Below, one piece after another: positions 1-8,505 of a DNA stretch of 64,000 nucleotides. The DNA is from an uncultured Saprospiraceae bacterium (GTDB lineage: Bacteria; Bacteroidota; Bacteroidia; Chitinophagales; Saprospiraceae), in assembly GCA_937951615.1 (NCBI GenBank), contig CALFBH010000019.1:22768-86767 (forward strand), in the 5' to 3' direction. The position numbers and the translations under genes are program-made. Under the pieces are notes generated by a model, which was not told the origin of the DNA, searched no databases, and was given only the letters and a program-made list of their open reading frames with translations. The stretch's first letter is position 1. Each line of letters opens with the position of its first letter.

Positions 1-3000
1 GCTGATAATCTGTAGCGTTGCTGCGCCTTCATAGGCGTGGCGGATAAACAGCACGTCTTGTACAGGGTTCGGAAAAATTTTGGTTTCCAAATATAAGTCT
101 ATGCCTGTGCAATCTTCATCAATACCATTATCGCTGACTTCGACTGCGCCAGGATAAATGAAGGCATTGCTGTCGTCGCAGTCTATATCATTGGTGACAT
201 AGCCGAGTGGCGGCGTACTATAACAGACTTCAATCGCTGTATTTATATCTCCAAAACCGTCTTGGTCATTATCAAAATAATAAGTATTCAAGGGGAGTCC
301 TTCATCTACAAAACCATTGCAATTATTGTCAATATCATCGCAGACTTCTAAGGCATCAGGATTGAGGTTGAAATCTAGGTCATTGCAATCGTAAGGATTG
401 ATTACATAGCCAGTGGGCGGCATGCTGATGCAGGTGTCGACCATAAAATTGAGGTCACCATAATTGTCACCATCGCTGTCCAGATAATAGGTGTTTTTGG
501 GTAGCCCATCATCTATCAGTCCATTGCAATCATTGTCTATCGCATCACATATTTCGGCTATAGCCGGATGGATATTTCCATCATTATCATTACAATCCAG
601 ACTATTGGTAACATATCCCGTCGGGGCAATTATGGCGCAGGAATCTAGGCTAATATTGGCATCGCCATAGCTGTCGCCATCGTTGTCGAGATAATAGGTC
701 GTTATGGTCAAACCATCATCTATCAAACCATTACAATCATTATCAATGCCATCACAAATCTCTATTGCGTCGGGATTGATGGCATTATTTGTATCATCAC
801 AATCAAAATCGTTGGCGACATAACCAAGAGGCGGAGACAAAAGGCAGGTATCCTGCAAAACGTCGGTACTCATAGCATCGCCATAGCCGTCATTGTCCGT
901 ATCTGGATAATAAGTGGTGACTGTGAGTCCTTCGTCTATTTGTCCATTGCAGTCATTGTCCAGTCCATCGCAAATTTCTACCGCATCAGGATTGATGAGG
1001 ACTTTATCATCATCGCAATCAAGGGCATTGGCAACATAGCCGGCGGGCGCAGCACTGAGACAAGTATCTAAAGGCATATTTATATTACCATAACCATCAT
1101 TGTCGGTGTCTATATAGTAAGTTGTTGTCGGAAGTCCTTCGTCTATTTGTCCGTCACAATTATTATCTGCACTATCACAAATTTCCATACCAAGTGGATT
1201 GACCTGATTATTGGTGTCATCACAATCCAGTGCATTGCTTACATAGCCTGTTGGTGGAATCATCAGACAAGTGTCAATTGGTATATTGACATCGCCATAA
1301 TTATCATTATCGCTGTCCATATAATAAGTGTTCAAAGGCAGGGCATCGTCTATCAGTCCATTACAGTCATTATCAATTCCATCACAGACTTCCATCTCGG
1401 CAGGATTAGCAGCAGGTTCATTATCATCACAATCTAAGTAATCAAACCAGCCATCCATATCATCATCTCTAAAGAAATAAGTCTCGGCATAATTGAAGGC
1501 ATCCACGCCAATTTTTTCTCCCATCAGTCGGCCGGGAATGTCATCGGCAGGAGGATGAATGCCACCCCATATTCGGGATAAACTGCATTGGTCGGAAGCA
1601 TCGCGGTAAGTTGCCCATTGTAAAGTAAAACTTGTACTTGGCCCTTCTTCAAAGACCAGAAAATCATTCATCGTTACTGGAAACTCTCCCATTCCACCTG
1701 GGAAAAACTCGTCGCCTGTCAGCAAAATCATCAATTCTGCTGCGGCACGCGAGTAAGTTGAATGTCCTGAAACATAACCCGCAAAAGGCGGTGTAACAAA
1801 GGAAGGGCGCTGATAGGGCCACCAGTTCTCTGCCAGAATCCAATCGACTCCGGCTTCGTCTGTTGCAGGGTTATTGATATAATTCGGACCTTTCCAAGCG
1901 TATAATTTTATTTTATTCAAATTTTCATTGACCGCACCAGCTAGTGGATCACCAATTTCTACCAACTCAATATAGCCCGGCACAAGCGGCAGTCCGCCTG
2001 GATGATACCTAGGTAAATTGCTATCCGAACTTTGCCCCAGCTCGCCCATATAACGGATCGCTGAAATCGGACGAAGATAATCGTACCAACCCTTTACGCC
2101 CCAAGCGGTGATGGCAGCATCGTGCATCGCGCCGCCTAGTGCAAAATAGGCTTTGATGTCCCATTCCAAGGGATCTAAAATATCGCCTGTTCCCCTATAT
2201 CTTTTTTCAAAATCGGGATGGTCATTCACATAATTTAAAATAGTGAACCAATGTCCCGGCGGGGTTTCGGAATCTGGACCATCTGCCCAAAATTCTGCCA
2301 GTACTCTTGCATAGTCGCCGCGTGCGACCATTTGTGGTGCATAGGCTTGTCCGGTAGCTGGATTGATGGCATGACCAATGCCAGGGTCACCGCCATCCAG
2401 TGTATTATAAAAGTTTTGTAAATCGGGAATGTTGGTTGGATAATCTTGCACATTGCCGATGGAGGCTGGAGAAATGTCCCACATCACGCCATCCGTTGGG
2501 TCTAGGTGGGAAGACCATATAGAGACCAGCGAAAAACCCCATTTATACTCTTCTGAAAGTCCGCCGATATTCACGGTATCCAGATAAGGTGGCAATCCAG
2601 GATCGTGATAAACGAGGTAGTCAAAGCCATCGCGCTGATAAGTCGTCAGGTCATCGGTACTCAAAGCAAAAGGTGTAACCATTCCCCATTCTGGACTCAA
2701 AAATTCTGGGGTATTAAAAGGGATGGGATTGCCACTTTGGTCGATGAATAAATCGAGTGTGAGTGGTTGCCAGCGATTTGGGTCTATGATGCTTGAATTG
2801 CCAGGTAGGTCGGTGACGAGTGGGGGGTTGACGGGTTGATAGCTGGTATTGACATAATTAATTTGCTGGTTGGCATCGTCCTGCATTCCGAAATCAATGA
2901 TGCACAAAGCAATGAAATTTCCCAAAGCTGCGGGTGAGCCTGTTCCGTAGCTCGTAGAGGTATTGAGCGGGTCGTAGCCCAATGTAGTAAACAAATTATC

Positions 3001-3390
3001 AGCCAGCGCGAGGGTAGCTGTCCCATCGGGAGAATTTTGAAAACGATTATAAATCAGTCGGTAAGTCGCATAACTGAGGGCTTCTTCTCTTGCTGCTTCT
3101 ATGTCCATCGGCTGGGGTACACCGAGGAAAGGGCAGGTGTATCCATCTATTGTTTTGCCTAGCAAAAAAGTTTCTGCGCGGTCATCATAAGCAGCCCAGG
3201 CATCGTACATACCTACAGAAATATGCCAGAGATTACGGGCATGAACAGTAGGACGGGCAAAGTCATTTCTAATGCCTTCCAGCACGACTTCATTCCACTC
3301 GCGGGCTACCGATTGTTGGGCATTTGCTGTATTAATCGAAATAAGAAAGCCAGCTATTATAGCCAGAAAAGTTGGTATCAGTTGCTTCAT
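1..3390 (-). CDS. Exported vanadium haloperoxidase-like (PAP2 family) protein with MopE-type repeats and T9SS tail, 3' end cut by window
   Basis: The frame stays open from ATG at 3390 to base 1 (1130 codons), so the 3' end lies outside. A signal peptide ends near residue 25 (NTANAQ). The catalytic part carries the vanadate/phosphate-binding motifs of the vanadium haloperoxidase/PAP2 family: YLRPISAIR (about residue 440), SGHSTYSRAAAE (about 540) and SRIWGGIHPPADD (about 610). From about residue 640 to 1095 there are seven Asp/Asn/Cys-rich repeats of about 69 residues of the type DCDD..NP.A.EICDGIDNDCNG.IDEGL, the putative metal-binding MopE motif. The last visible residues, FPNPVQDVLFI, open a type A T9SS sorting domain, so the protein is probably secreted or bound to the surface. 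The halide or phosphatase specificity cannot be read from sequence. Confidence 0.85.
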   Translation of the reverse strand, partial: MKQLIPTFLAIIAGFLISINTANAQQSVAREWNEVVLEGIRNDFARPTVHARNLWHISVGMYDAWAAYDDRAETFLLGKTIDGYTCPFLGVPQPMDIEAAREEALSYATYRLIYNRFQNSPDGTATLALADNLFTTLGYDPLNTSTSYGTGSPAALGNFIALCIIDFGMQDDANQQINYVNTSYQPVNPPLVTDLPGNSSIIDPNRWQPLTLDLFIDQSGNPIPFNTPEFLSPEWGMVTPFALSTDDLTTYQRDGFDYLVYHDPGLPPYLDTVNIGGLSEEYKWGFSLVSIWSSHLDPTDGVMWDISPASIGNVQDYPTNIPDLQNFYNTLDGGDPGIGHAINPATGQAYAPQMVARGDYARVLAEFWADGPDSETPPGHWFTILNYVNDHPDFEKRYRGTGDILDPLEWDIKAYFALGGAMHDAAITAWGVKGWYDYLRPISAIRYMGELGQSSDSNLPRYHPGGLPLVPGYIELVEIGDPLAGAVNENLNKIKLYAWKGPNYINNPATDEAGVDWILAENWWPYQRPSFVTPPFAGYVSGHSTYSRAAAELMILLTGDEFFPGGMGEFPVTMNDFLVFEEGPSTSFTLQWATYRDASDQCSLSRIWGGIHPPADDIPGRLMGEKIGVDAFNYAETYFFRDDDMDGWFDYLDCDDNEPAANPAEMEVCDGIDNDCNGLIDDALPLNTYYMDSDNDNYGDVNIPIDTCLMIPPTGYVSNALDCDDTNNQVNPLGMEICDSADNNCDGQIDEGLPTTTYYIDTDNDGYGNINMPLDTCLSAAPAGYVANALDCDDDKVLINPDAVEICDGLDNDCNGQIDEGLTVTTYYPDTDNDGYGDAMSTDVLQDTCLLSPPLGYVANDFDCDDTNNAINPDAIEICDGIDNDCNGLIDDGLTITTYYLDNDGDSYGDANISLDSCAIIAPTGYVTNSLDCNDNDGNIHPAIAEICDAIDNDCNGLIDDGLPKNTYYLDSDGDNYGDLNFMVDTCISMPPTGYVINPYDCNDLDFNLNPDALEVCDDIDNNCNGFVDEGLPLNTYYFDNDQDGFGDINTAIEVCYSTPPLGYVTNDIDCDDSNAFIYPGAVEVSDNGIDEDCTGIDLYLETKIFPNPVQDVLFIRHAYEGAATLQIIS
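105..1455 (-). repeat. Tandem coding repeats of about 207 bp (MopE modules)
   Basis: Seven imperfect direct repeats inside the haloperoxidase-like gene. The unit is about 69 codons, seen as the recurring ICDGIDNDCNG.IDEGL and DSDNDGYGD segments; the final unit is degenerate (EVSDNGIDEDCTGID). The alternating Asp/Asn residues suggest calcium binding, by analogy with thrombospondin type 3-like and MopE motifs. Confidence 0.85.
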
Positions 3391-3489
3391 GCGCTTGTTG
3401 TTTGAACGGTAAAAGTACAGCTTTCAGGAGAAAATTGTCGCTAAAAAGACATATTGTGAGCGCAAACTCAATACCAAACTTTTATATGA

Positions 3490-3536
3490 TAAGCCACGAA
3501 TGTACGAATAGGGTTTATTCGTGCCTTCGTGGCTTA
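3490..3536 (-). terminator. Inverted repeat of the AGCCACGAATGCACGAAT family, probable terminator
   Basis: 21-bp arms at 3490-3510 and 3516-3536 with two mismatches and a 5-base loop. It lies between the end of the CUB/T9SS gene (3562) and the start of the haloperoxidase-like gene (3390), both on the minus strand. Related copies are at 8306-8362 and 51827-51892. It may be both a dispersed repeat and a terminator. Confidence 0.6.
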
Positions 3537-3561
3537 TTTTTCTGGACGTATTAAAATATTT

Positions 3562-5337
3562 CTAGAGTTTCACCACCCGCTTCACCACAGTCTGTTCATC
3601 CATTTGAATAGAAATAAAATAAACCCCTTGCGGCACAGCCGAAATATCAATAGACACATTATTGCTCAGTTGTCCGACTTGTATGACTTGCCCTGCGGTA
3701 TTGAGGATGGTATAATCGCCTTGGGCAATGCCGGAAATTTCAAATAAGCCCGTATTAGGATTGGGAATGATAATGATTTCTGGTACATCTTCTGGGCTTG
3801 TGGTGGAAATAGTGGGCAGGACACTGACCATGACATTCTCCGTCGTATTGGTAATGACAGGTGGATTGAAATCGAAATAAATACCTGCGGAATTTTCGAT
3901 GATGGTGTTTTCAGCAAGTCCACTATTGGCTTTTATTAGGTAACTGACATAGCCTTGACTACCTTCAAAATTGCTGGTCGAATCGGGTAGGAAAATGTCT
4001 GTAAAATCGAAAGTCAAGATGCCGTCTTCGTCCATGGTGGTCGTCAGTACATCGGCATGACTGCTGCCTAAAAACTGGAAAGTTGTCCAATCTAAATTAG
4101 CGTCAAGCGTGTCTTTTATCACTACGTCATAAGCTTCTGCATTTCCTGTATTTTGGAAACGGACGGTGTAGTAGAGACTTTCGTCGAATAAGGTATAATT
4201 GACAGGGAAATCAGTGTTTCGACTTGGGAAGACGAGTTTGTCATTCGGGTCAAAGGAGCATTGAACTTCTGTGTGGTATTCAAATATGGAGGAAGTCTGT
4301 GTGCCATTGACATCGGTATAATTGACATAAGCCTCAAAATTGAGCAAATCGCCCAGTTGAAAATCTAGCGGACCAGGGATGCCAATTTCTATTTGGATGC
4401 CAAATGTCTGTCCCGGATATAAGTCCGTAAAATTCCAGCCATATAAGTTTGGTGGGACGATGGTATCTGGCGGAGTTATAAAATTGACCGTAGTTGTATT
4501 GGTATCTACTGCAAACCACATGATTCCGCTTGTGATGGTAGTACCTGTATTTTGGGTACTGATATCAAAAATAATATCTTCATTACAACGTGCTGGTGGT
4601 GAATTGATAAAAGCTATTTGCTCGGAAACCATTTGAGTTGGATAGACACCAAAAGAAACGGTATCGACTTCATTCGCGCCAAGCGAAAGAAAGTAGGAAG
4701 CAGAATCTGTGCTTAATGCCCAGTTGGGATCTGCTAAGTCATAAGTCACGGTATAATTTCCGGCGGCGGTATAAAATGTACTTCCCCCTCCTGTATTTGG
4801 GTAAGCGACTAAGCCGCTGGGGGCTAAAAGAATATTGGCATTATTATAAGTTGGTTCTCCATTATCTTGTACTTGGTTTTGATTGAGGTCGTAATAAGAT
4901 ATAGCATGTATGGTCGCATAATCAGAACAGAAAACATTCGCTGCCCATCCAACATCTGTTATAGAGAAATCAGAAGTATAGTGGACGGTCAGGCACCCTG
5001 TAGCATTGGTTGCCAGCACCAGTCCTGGGCTTTCTATTCCCGAATACGCGCCCAATAAAGGAGCAGCAGTGGAAGCACCGTCGTAAATAGTCATAGAATC
5101 AAAAAAGGACTCAATTTCAAAAAGATAAAAATCAAGAATGATCTTTTCGCCTGCATTCGCAGGACAAAAAGTAGTGGTGATGGATTCACCATTTAAATAA
5201 TTGCCTAGTTCTCCTCCTGAATCATAGAAAGTGCCAGAGCAAGTTATAATCGTGTCGCCGGGATTATTATAAACCTGAGCAAATATACCATTGAGAAAGA
5301 AAATGGAGATTGCGAATAGCGTGTAGAAAAACTTCAT
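3562..5337 (-). CDS. Secreted CUB-domain protein with T9SS C-terminal sorting domain
   Basis: 591 residues starting with a signal peptide (cleavage after GIFAQ). Residues about 25-140 resemble a CUB domain (GTFYDSGG, a conserved YDG, then GW). A small fold follows that resembles an SdrD B-like module (YYDLNQNQVQDNGEP, about 150). Next is a large beta-sandwich region of the DUF11/DUF7619 kind seen in Bacteroidota surface proteins (CSFDPNDK, YTVRFQNTGNAEAYDVVIKD, AGIYFDFNPPVIT). The C-terminus, from about residue 515 (IIPNPNTGLFEISG to the end), is a type A T9SS sorting domain. It is probably an adhesin or matrix-binding surface protein; no catalytic residues are evident. Confidence 0.85.
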   Translation of the reverse strand: MKFFYTLFAISIFFLNGIFAQVYNNPGDTIITCSGTFYDSGGELGNYLNGESITTTFCPANAGEKIILDFYLFEIESFFDSMTIYDGASTAAPLLGAYSGIESPGLVLATNATGCLTVHYTSDFSITDVGWAANVFCSDYATIHAISYYDLNQNQVQDNGEPTYNNANILLAPSGLVAYPNTGGGSTFYTAAGNYTVTYDLADPNWALSTDSASYFLSLGANEVDTVSFGVYPTQMVSEQIAFINSPPARCNEDIIFDISTQNTGTTITSGIMWFAVDTNTTTVNFITPPDTIVPPNLYGWNFTDLYPGQTFGIQIEIGIPGPLDFQLGDLLNFEAYVNYTDVNGTQTSSIFEYHTEVQCSFDPNDKLVFPSRNTDFPVNYTLFDESLYYTVRFQNTGNAEAYDVVIKDTLDANLDWTTFQFLGSSHADVLTTTMDEDGILTFDFTDIFLPDSTSNFEGSQGYVSYLIKANSGLAENTIIENSAGIYFDFNPPVITNTTENVMVSVLPTISTTSPEDVPEIIIIPNPNTGLFEISGIAQGDYTILNTAGQVIQVGQLSNNVSIDISAVPQGVYFISIQMDEQTVVKRVVKL

Positions 5338-5417
5338 AGTGATTTTTTAAATTGATTAATAACTCATTGTAAAATAGTTATATTTCAATGAAATAGCAAA
5401 TTCTTTATATGTTATTA

Positions 5418-5460
5418 TTCCTCTGTTCGTGGCTAAAATGTACACTCACGCTTGTTAGTA
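5418..5460. repeat. Half copy of the TTCGTGGCTAAAATGTA intergenic repeat
   Basis: TTCGTGGCTAAAATGTAC followed by a TCACGCTT..TTGTTAG-like tail matches the sequence at 51883-51925. Only the right half of the palindrome family is present here. The rest of the 5338-5541 gap is AT-rich DNA with CAACAATCACAA word repeats just after the decarboxylase stop. Confidence 0.55.
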
Positions 5461-5541
5461 TGAACAAATTCCCCGTCATAGAAGTTACAAATCCATAATC
5501 ATAACAATTCAACAATCACAACAATCACAACAATTCAACAA

Positions 5542-6969
5542 TCACAATAATTCCCCCAAAGCCCGCGCCTCCCGCTGTATCAACTCCCAAGCCGCTTCAA
5601 TATGCCGTTGCGCCACATTCGTCTGACCAATAGACATTCGCAGCGTATAAACGCCATAAACCGTCGTATGTGTTAGGTAGATTTTGCCAGTAGCATTCAG
5701 TCGATGCAGGAGCTTTTCGTTCAACTTATACAACTCGACCATGTCATCCATGTCTGTAGGTTTGTAGTAAAAGCAAACCAGATTCATACTACGCGGTACG
5801 ATAAGTTTGAAGTCCGTAGAAGCCTTGATTTCAGTTTCCAGCCACTTAGCCAGGTCAATGTGAAAACGCAGTTTTTCCTGCAAGCCTTTCAAACCATAAT
5901 GCCGCATGACAAACCACAATTTTAGCGAACGAAAACGCCTGCCCAGCGGAATGCCCCAGTCGCAATAATTATTCACCAGCCCGTCCGTATCCGTCCGCAG
6001 GTATTCAGGTAGGATGGAAAAGGTGTTGACGAGGGCTTTGGGACTTTTTACGAAATATACCGTGCAGTCAAAATTGGTGAACAACCATTTATGTGGATTA
6101 AAGACAAAACTATCGGCTTTTTCGATGCCTTCAATTATAGACTGATATTCCGGTAATAATAACGCAGAACCTGCATAAGCGGCATCAATATGCAGCCATA
6201 TTTTATGCTGTTCGGCAATGTCTGCAATTTCCCGTAAAGGGTCAATCGCCAGTGTACCTGTTGTACCAATTGCTGCCACAATACAAAGTGGATGATAACC
6301 ATTTGCAATATCTTCTTCTATCGTTTTGCGCAATACATCTGCCCGCATCGCCATATAGTCATCTGTCGGTATTTCGACTACATTCTTTGAACCGATGCCT
6401 GCTATTTTAGCTCCTTTTTCTATGGAAGAATGGGTTTGTGTAGAACAGTATACCCGAAATTTAGGCTGCCCATCAAAGCCAGATTCATTGATACTATACT
6501 CAGACGCCCGCTCTCTTGCTGTGATAATAGATGCCAAAGTCGCCGTAGAAGCCGTATCCTGAATGACACCCGTCCAAGCGGACGGAATCCCCATAGCATC
6601 TCTTAACCATTCCATCATTTTTTCTTCCAGTTCGGCTGCGGCAGGGGAGGTGACCCACTTCATGCCTTGTATGCCAAGTGTCGCTGTGAGCATTTCAGCC
6701 AGAACGGAGGGCGGGCTAGAATTGGCCTGGAAATATGCAAAATAATTAGGGCTTTGCCAATGCGTCACGCCGGGCATGATGATGTTTTTAAAGTCTTCAA
6801 AAATGGCGTCCATTTCTTCGGCAGACTTAGGTAGCTTATTGGGGATTTGTTTGTAAATATCTCCAGGCTGTACCTGCGATTTGACTGGATAACTTTCTAC
6901 CGTGTCCATATAGTCTGCCATCCAATCTACAAACTGGTGGGCGTGTTGGCGAAATTCTTTTGAATTCAT
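5542..6969 (-). CDS. PLP-dependent group II amino-acid decarboxylase (aromatic-L-amino-acid decarboxylase family)
   Basis: 475 residues, the usual length of AADC/tyrosine decarboxylases. The N-terminus (FRQHAHQFVDWMADYM) is typical of the family. The PLP lysine is K294 in FNPHKWLFTNFD, preceded by the cofactor-pocket motif LHIDAAYAGSAL, and VTSPAAAELE matches the substrate-binding N-terminal half. It would remove the alpha-carboxyl of an aromatic amino acid (Trp, Tyr, Phe or Dopa); the exact substrate cannot be told from sequence. The start ATG at 6969 gives a well-formed N-terminus. It stands alone between an exported-protein gene and a divergently transcribed hydrolase gene. Confidence 0.9.
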   Translation of the reverse strand: MNSKEFRQHAHQFVDWMADYMDTVESYPVKSQVQPGDIYKQIPNKLPKSAEEMDAIFEDFKNIIMPGVTHWQSPNYFAYFQANSSPPSVLAEMLTATLGIQGMKWVTSPAAAELEEKMMEWLRDAMGIPSAWTGVIQDTASTATLASIITARERASEYSINESGFDGQPKFRVYCSTQTHSSIEKGAKIAGIGSKNVVEIPTDDYMAMRADVLRKTIEEDIANGYHPLCIVAAIGTTGTLAIDPLREIADIAEQHKIWLHIDAAYAGSALLLPEYQSIIEGIEKADSFVFNPHKWLFTNFDCTVYFVKSPKALVNTFSILPEYLRTDTDGLVNNYCDWGIPLGRRFRSLKLWFVMRHYGLKGLQEKLRFHIDLAKWLETEIKASTDFKLIVPRSMNLVCFYYKPTDMDDMVELYKLNEKLLHRLNATGKIYLTHTTVYGVYTLRMSIGQTNVAQRHIEAAWELIQREARALGELL

Positions 6970-7083
6970 GATTAATTCTGTTTCTCCAATGTAAAATTAA
7001 GCACAACATACAAATCCTTCCCATATAAATTGTGTAAAATTGATTACTTTTGAAGGTTAATTTTTTTAATCAATAACTAAGCT

Positions 7084-8250
7084 ATGATACAGAAAACTTT
7101 ATGTGCTTTACTAGGCTGTCTGCTTTTTGCGACGGCTGCTTTTTGCCAATTTCAGGTTGGTACACAGGATATTACCATCGAAGATCCCAGTCGGTCAGGT
7201 GGGCTATTTGGTGGCAATCGAGAAATTCCGTTTGACGTTTATTATCCTGCTGATGTAGCTGGTACGAATGCAGCTATCTCCGCTGGAGAATTTCCATTTA
7301 TTGTTTTTGGACACGGTTTTGGAGTGGCAACAACTGAATACTCCATCTGGTATGAAACGCTCGCTGCAAAGGGCTATGTCATTGCATTGCCAAGGACTGA
7401 AGAAGGCGTTTTTCCATTTCCCAGCCATCCCGATTTTGCAGAGGATCTGTCTTTTATTGTCAATGATTTTTTGGCTGAAAACGCAGATTCAACTTCTTTC
7501 TTTTTTGAAACGCTGAATGGCAAAACAGCCGTCATGGGACACTCTATGGGCGGTGGTTGTGCCTGGACAGCAGCCGCAACAAATTCCAATATCACTACAA
7601 TGGTCACACTGGCAGCAGCTGAGACCAATGGCGTATCTGCAATTGCTAATGCCGCTACGCTCGCTATCCCTACACTGACCATTGCTGGTACAGAAGATTG
7701 TGTACTGATGGCAGGCGGAGGCCCTATTGACATGTATAACAACTTGCCTACTGCGCCTTATCATGTTTATGTGGATATCATTGGTGCAAGCCATTGTCAA
7801 TTTGGTATCGCCAGTGGCGGGTCGATTTGTACGATTGGTGAAAATTGTAGTGGTTTTATGCCCCTTGCCAATCAGCATACTCAGATGTTATTCTCTGCCT
7901 GCGATTGGTTGGATCATTATTTGAAAGAGGAGTGTGAAGCTATGGAAGACCTTCAGGTTCATCTGGTTTCCGGTGATACGATTGTACACAATTATATGGA
8001 TATGGGAACAGTTCCTGCAAGCTGTATAGTTTGTCCAACTGATCTAACAGATGCTAATTTGGGCGGCGGCATGCCTAATGCTATTCCAGCCGCTAATTAT
8101 CAAGTTGGAAATAGCATTACGTCTTCCGGTACAGTAGTCGCTGGTACGACTGTGATTTTTGATGCAGGGACAATTATCTGTCTTAATGCCGGATTTTCTT
8201 CAGATGCTGCGGCTGATTTTACAGCTATGATTAACGGGTGTACGCCGTAG
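7084..8250 (+). CDS. Secreted alpha/beta hydrolase with C-terminal coathanger-type domain
   Basis: 388 residues with a signal peptide (AAFCQ). The alpha/beta hydrolase core has an oxyanion-side HGFG (about residue 78) and the nucleophile elbow GHSMGGG with Ser154, and resembles dienelactone hydrolase/chlorophyllase/PETase-like esterases. An Asp near GTEDC and a His near GASHC would complete the triad. Residues about 315-388 form a separate repeat-rich domain (NSITSSGTVVAGTTVIF, then DAGTIICLNAGFS) that is nearly duplicated at the end of the next gene. This resembles the short Bacteroidota C-terminal module called 3-coathanger stack, probably a secretion or attachment tail. Its natural ester substrate is unknown. 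Confidence 0.8.
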   Translation: MIQKTLCALLGCLLFATAAFCQFQVGTQDITIEDPSRSGGLFGGNREIPFDVYYPADVAGTNAAISAGEFPFIVFGHGFGVATTEYSIWYETLAAKGYVIALPRTEEGVFPFPSHPDFAEDLSFIVNDFLAENADSTSFFFETLNGKTAVMGHSMGGGCAWTAAATNSNITTMVTLAAAETNGVSAIANAATLAIPTLTIAGTEDCVLMAGGGPIDMYNNLPTAPYHVYVDIIGASHCQFGIASGGSICTIGENCSGFMPLANQHTQMLFSACDWLDHYLKEECEAMEDLQVHLVSGDTIVHNYMDMGTVPASCIVCPTDLTDANLGGGMPNAIPAANYQVGNSITSSGTVVAGTTVIFDAGTIICLNAGFSSDAAADFTAMINGCTP

Positions 8251-8305
8251 GCAGTATCAGTATCAGTTGCAATAAAAATATCAATATCAGTTGCACTGTT
8301 TGATT

Positions 8306-8362
8306 TTAGCCACGAATGCACGAATACTTATTAATAAAGTTTATTCGTGCATTCGTGGCTAA
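8306..8362 (+). terminator. Perfect 21-bp inverted repeat followed by a T-run
   Basis: TTAGCCACGAATGCACGAATA at 8306-8326 pairs perfectly with 8342-8362 across a 15-base loop and is followed by TTTTTTTT. It sits 55 bp after the hydrolase stop codon, so it should end that transcript. It is also the best-conserved member of a dispersed palindrome family in this window (3490, 51827). Confidence 0.8.
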
Positions 8363-8505
8363 TTTTTTTTATCCCAAGTTTAAGTTTAAACTTATATTTC
8401 CCCCTCTTTAAGTTTACTTAGTGCAGTGTAATAAATTTGAATATCTAAAAAACTTGGGTTATTTTTAGGGCGATGTAAAACCATTTACTTAATTAAATTA
8501 CCATT

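Noticed and set aside
1147..1437. Plus-strand ORF rich in Ile/Trp within the MopE repeats
   Set aside because: It is the antisense of the repeats and has no independent support.
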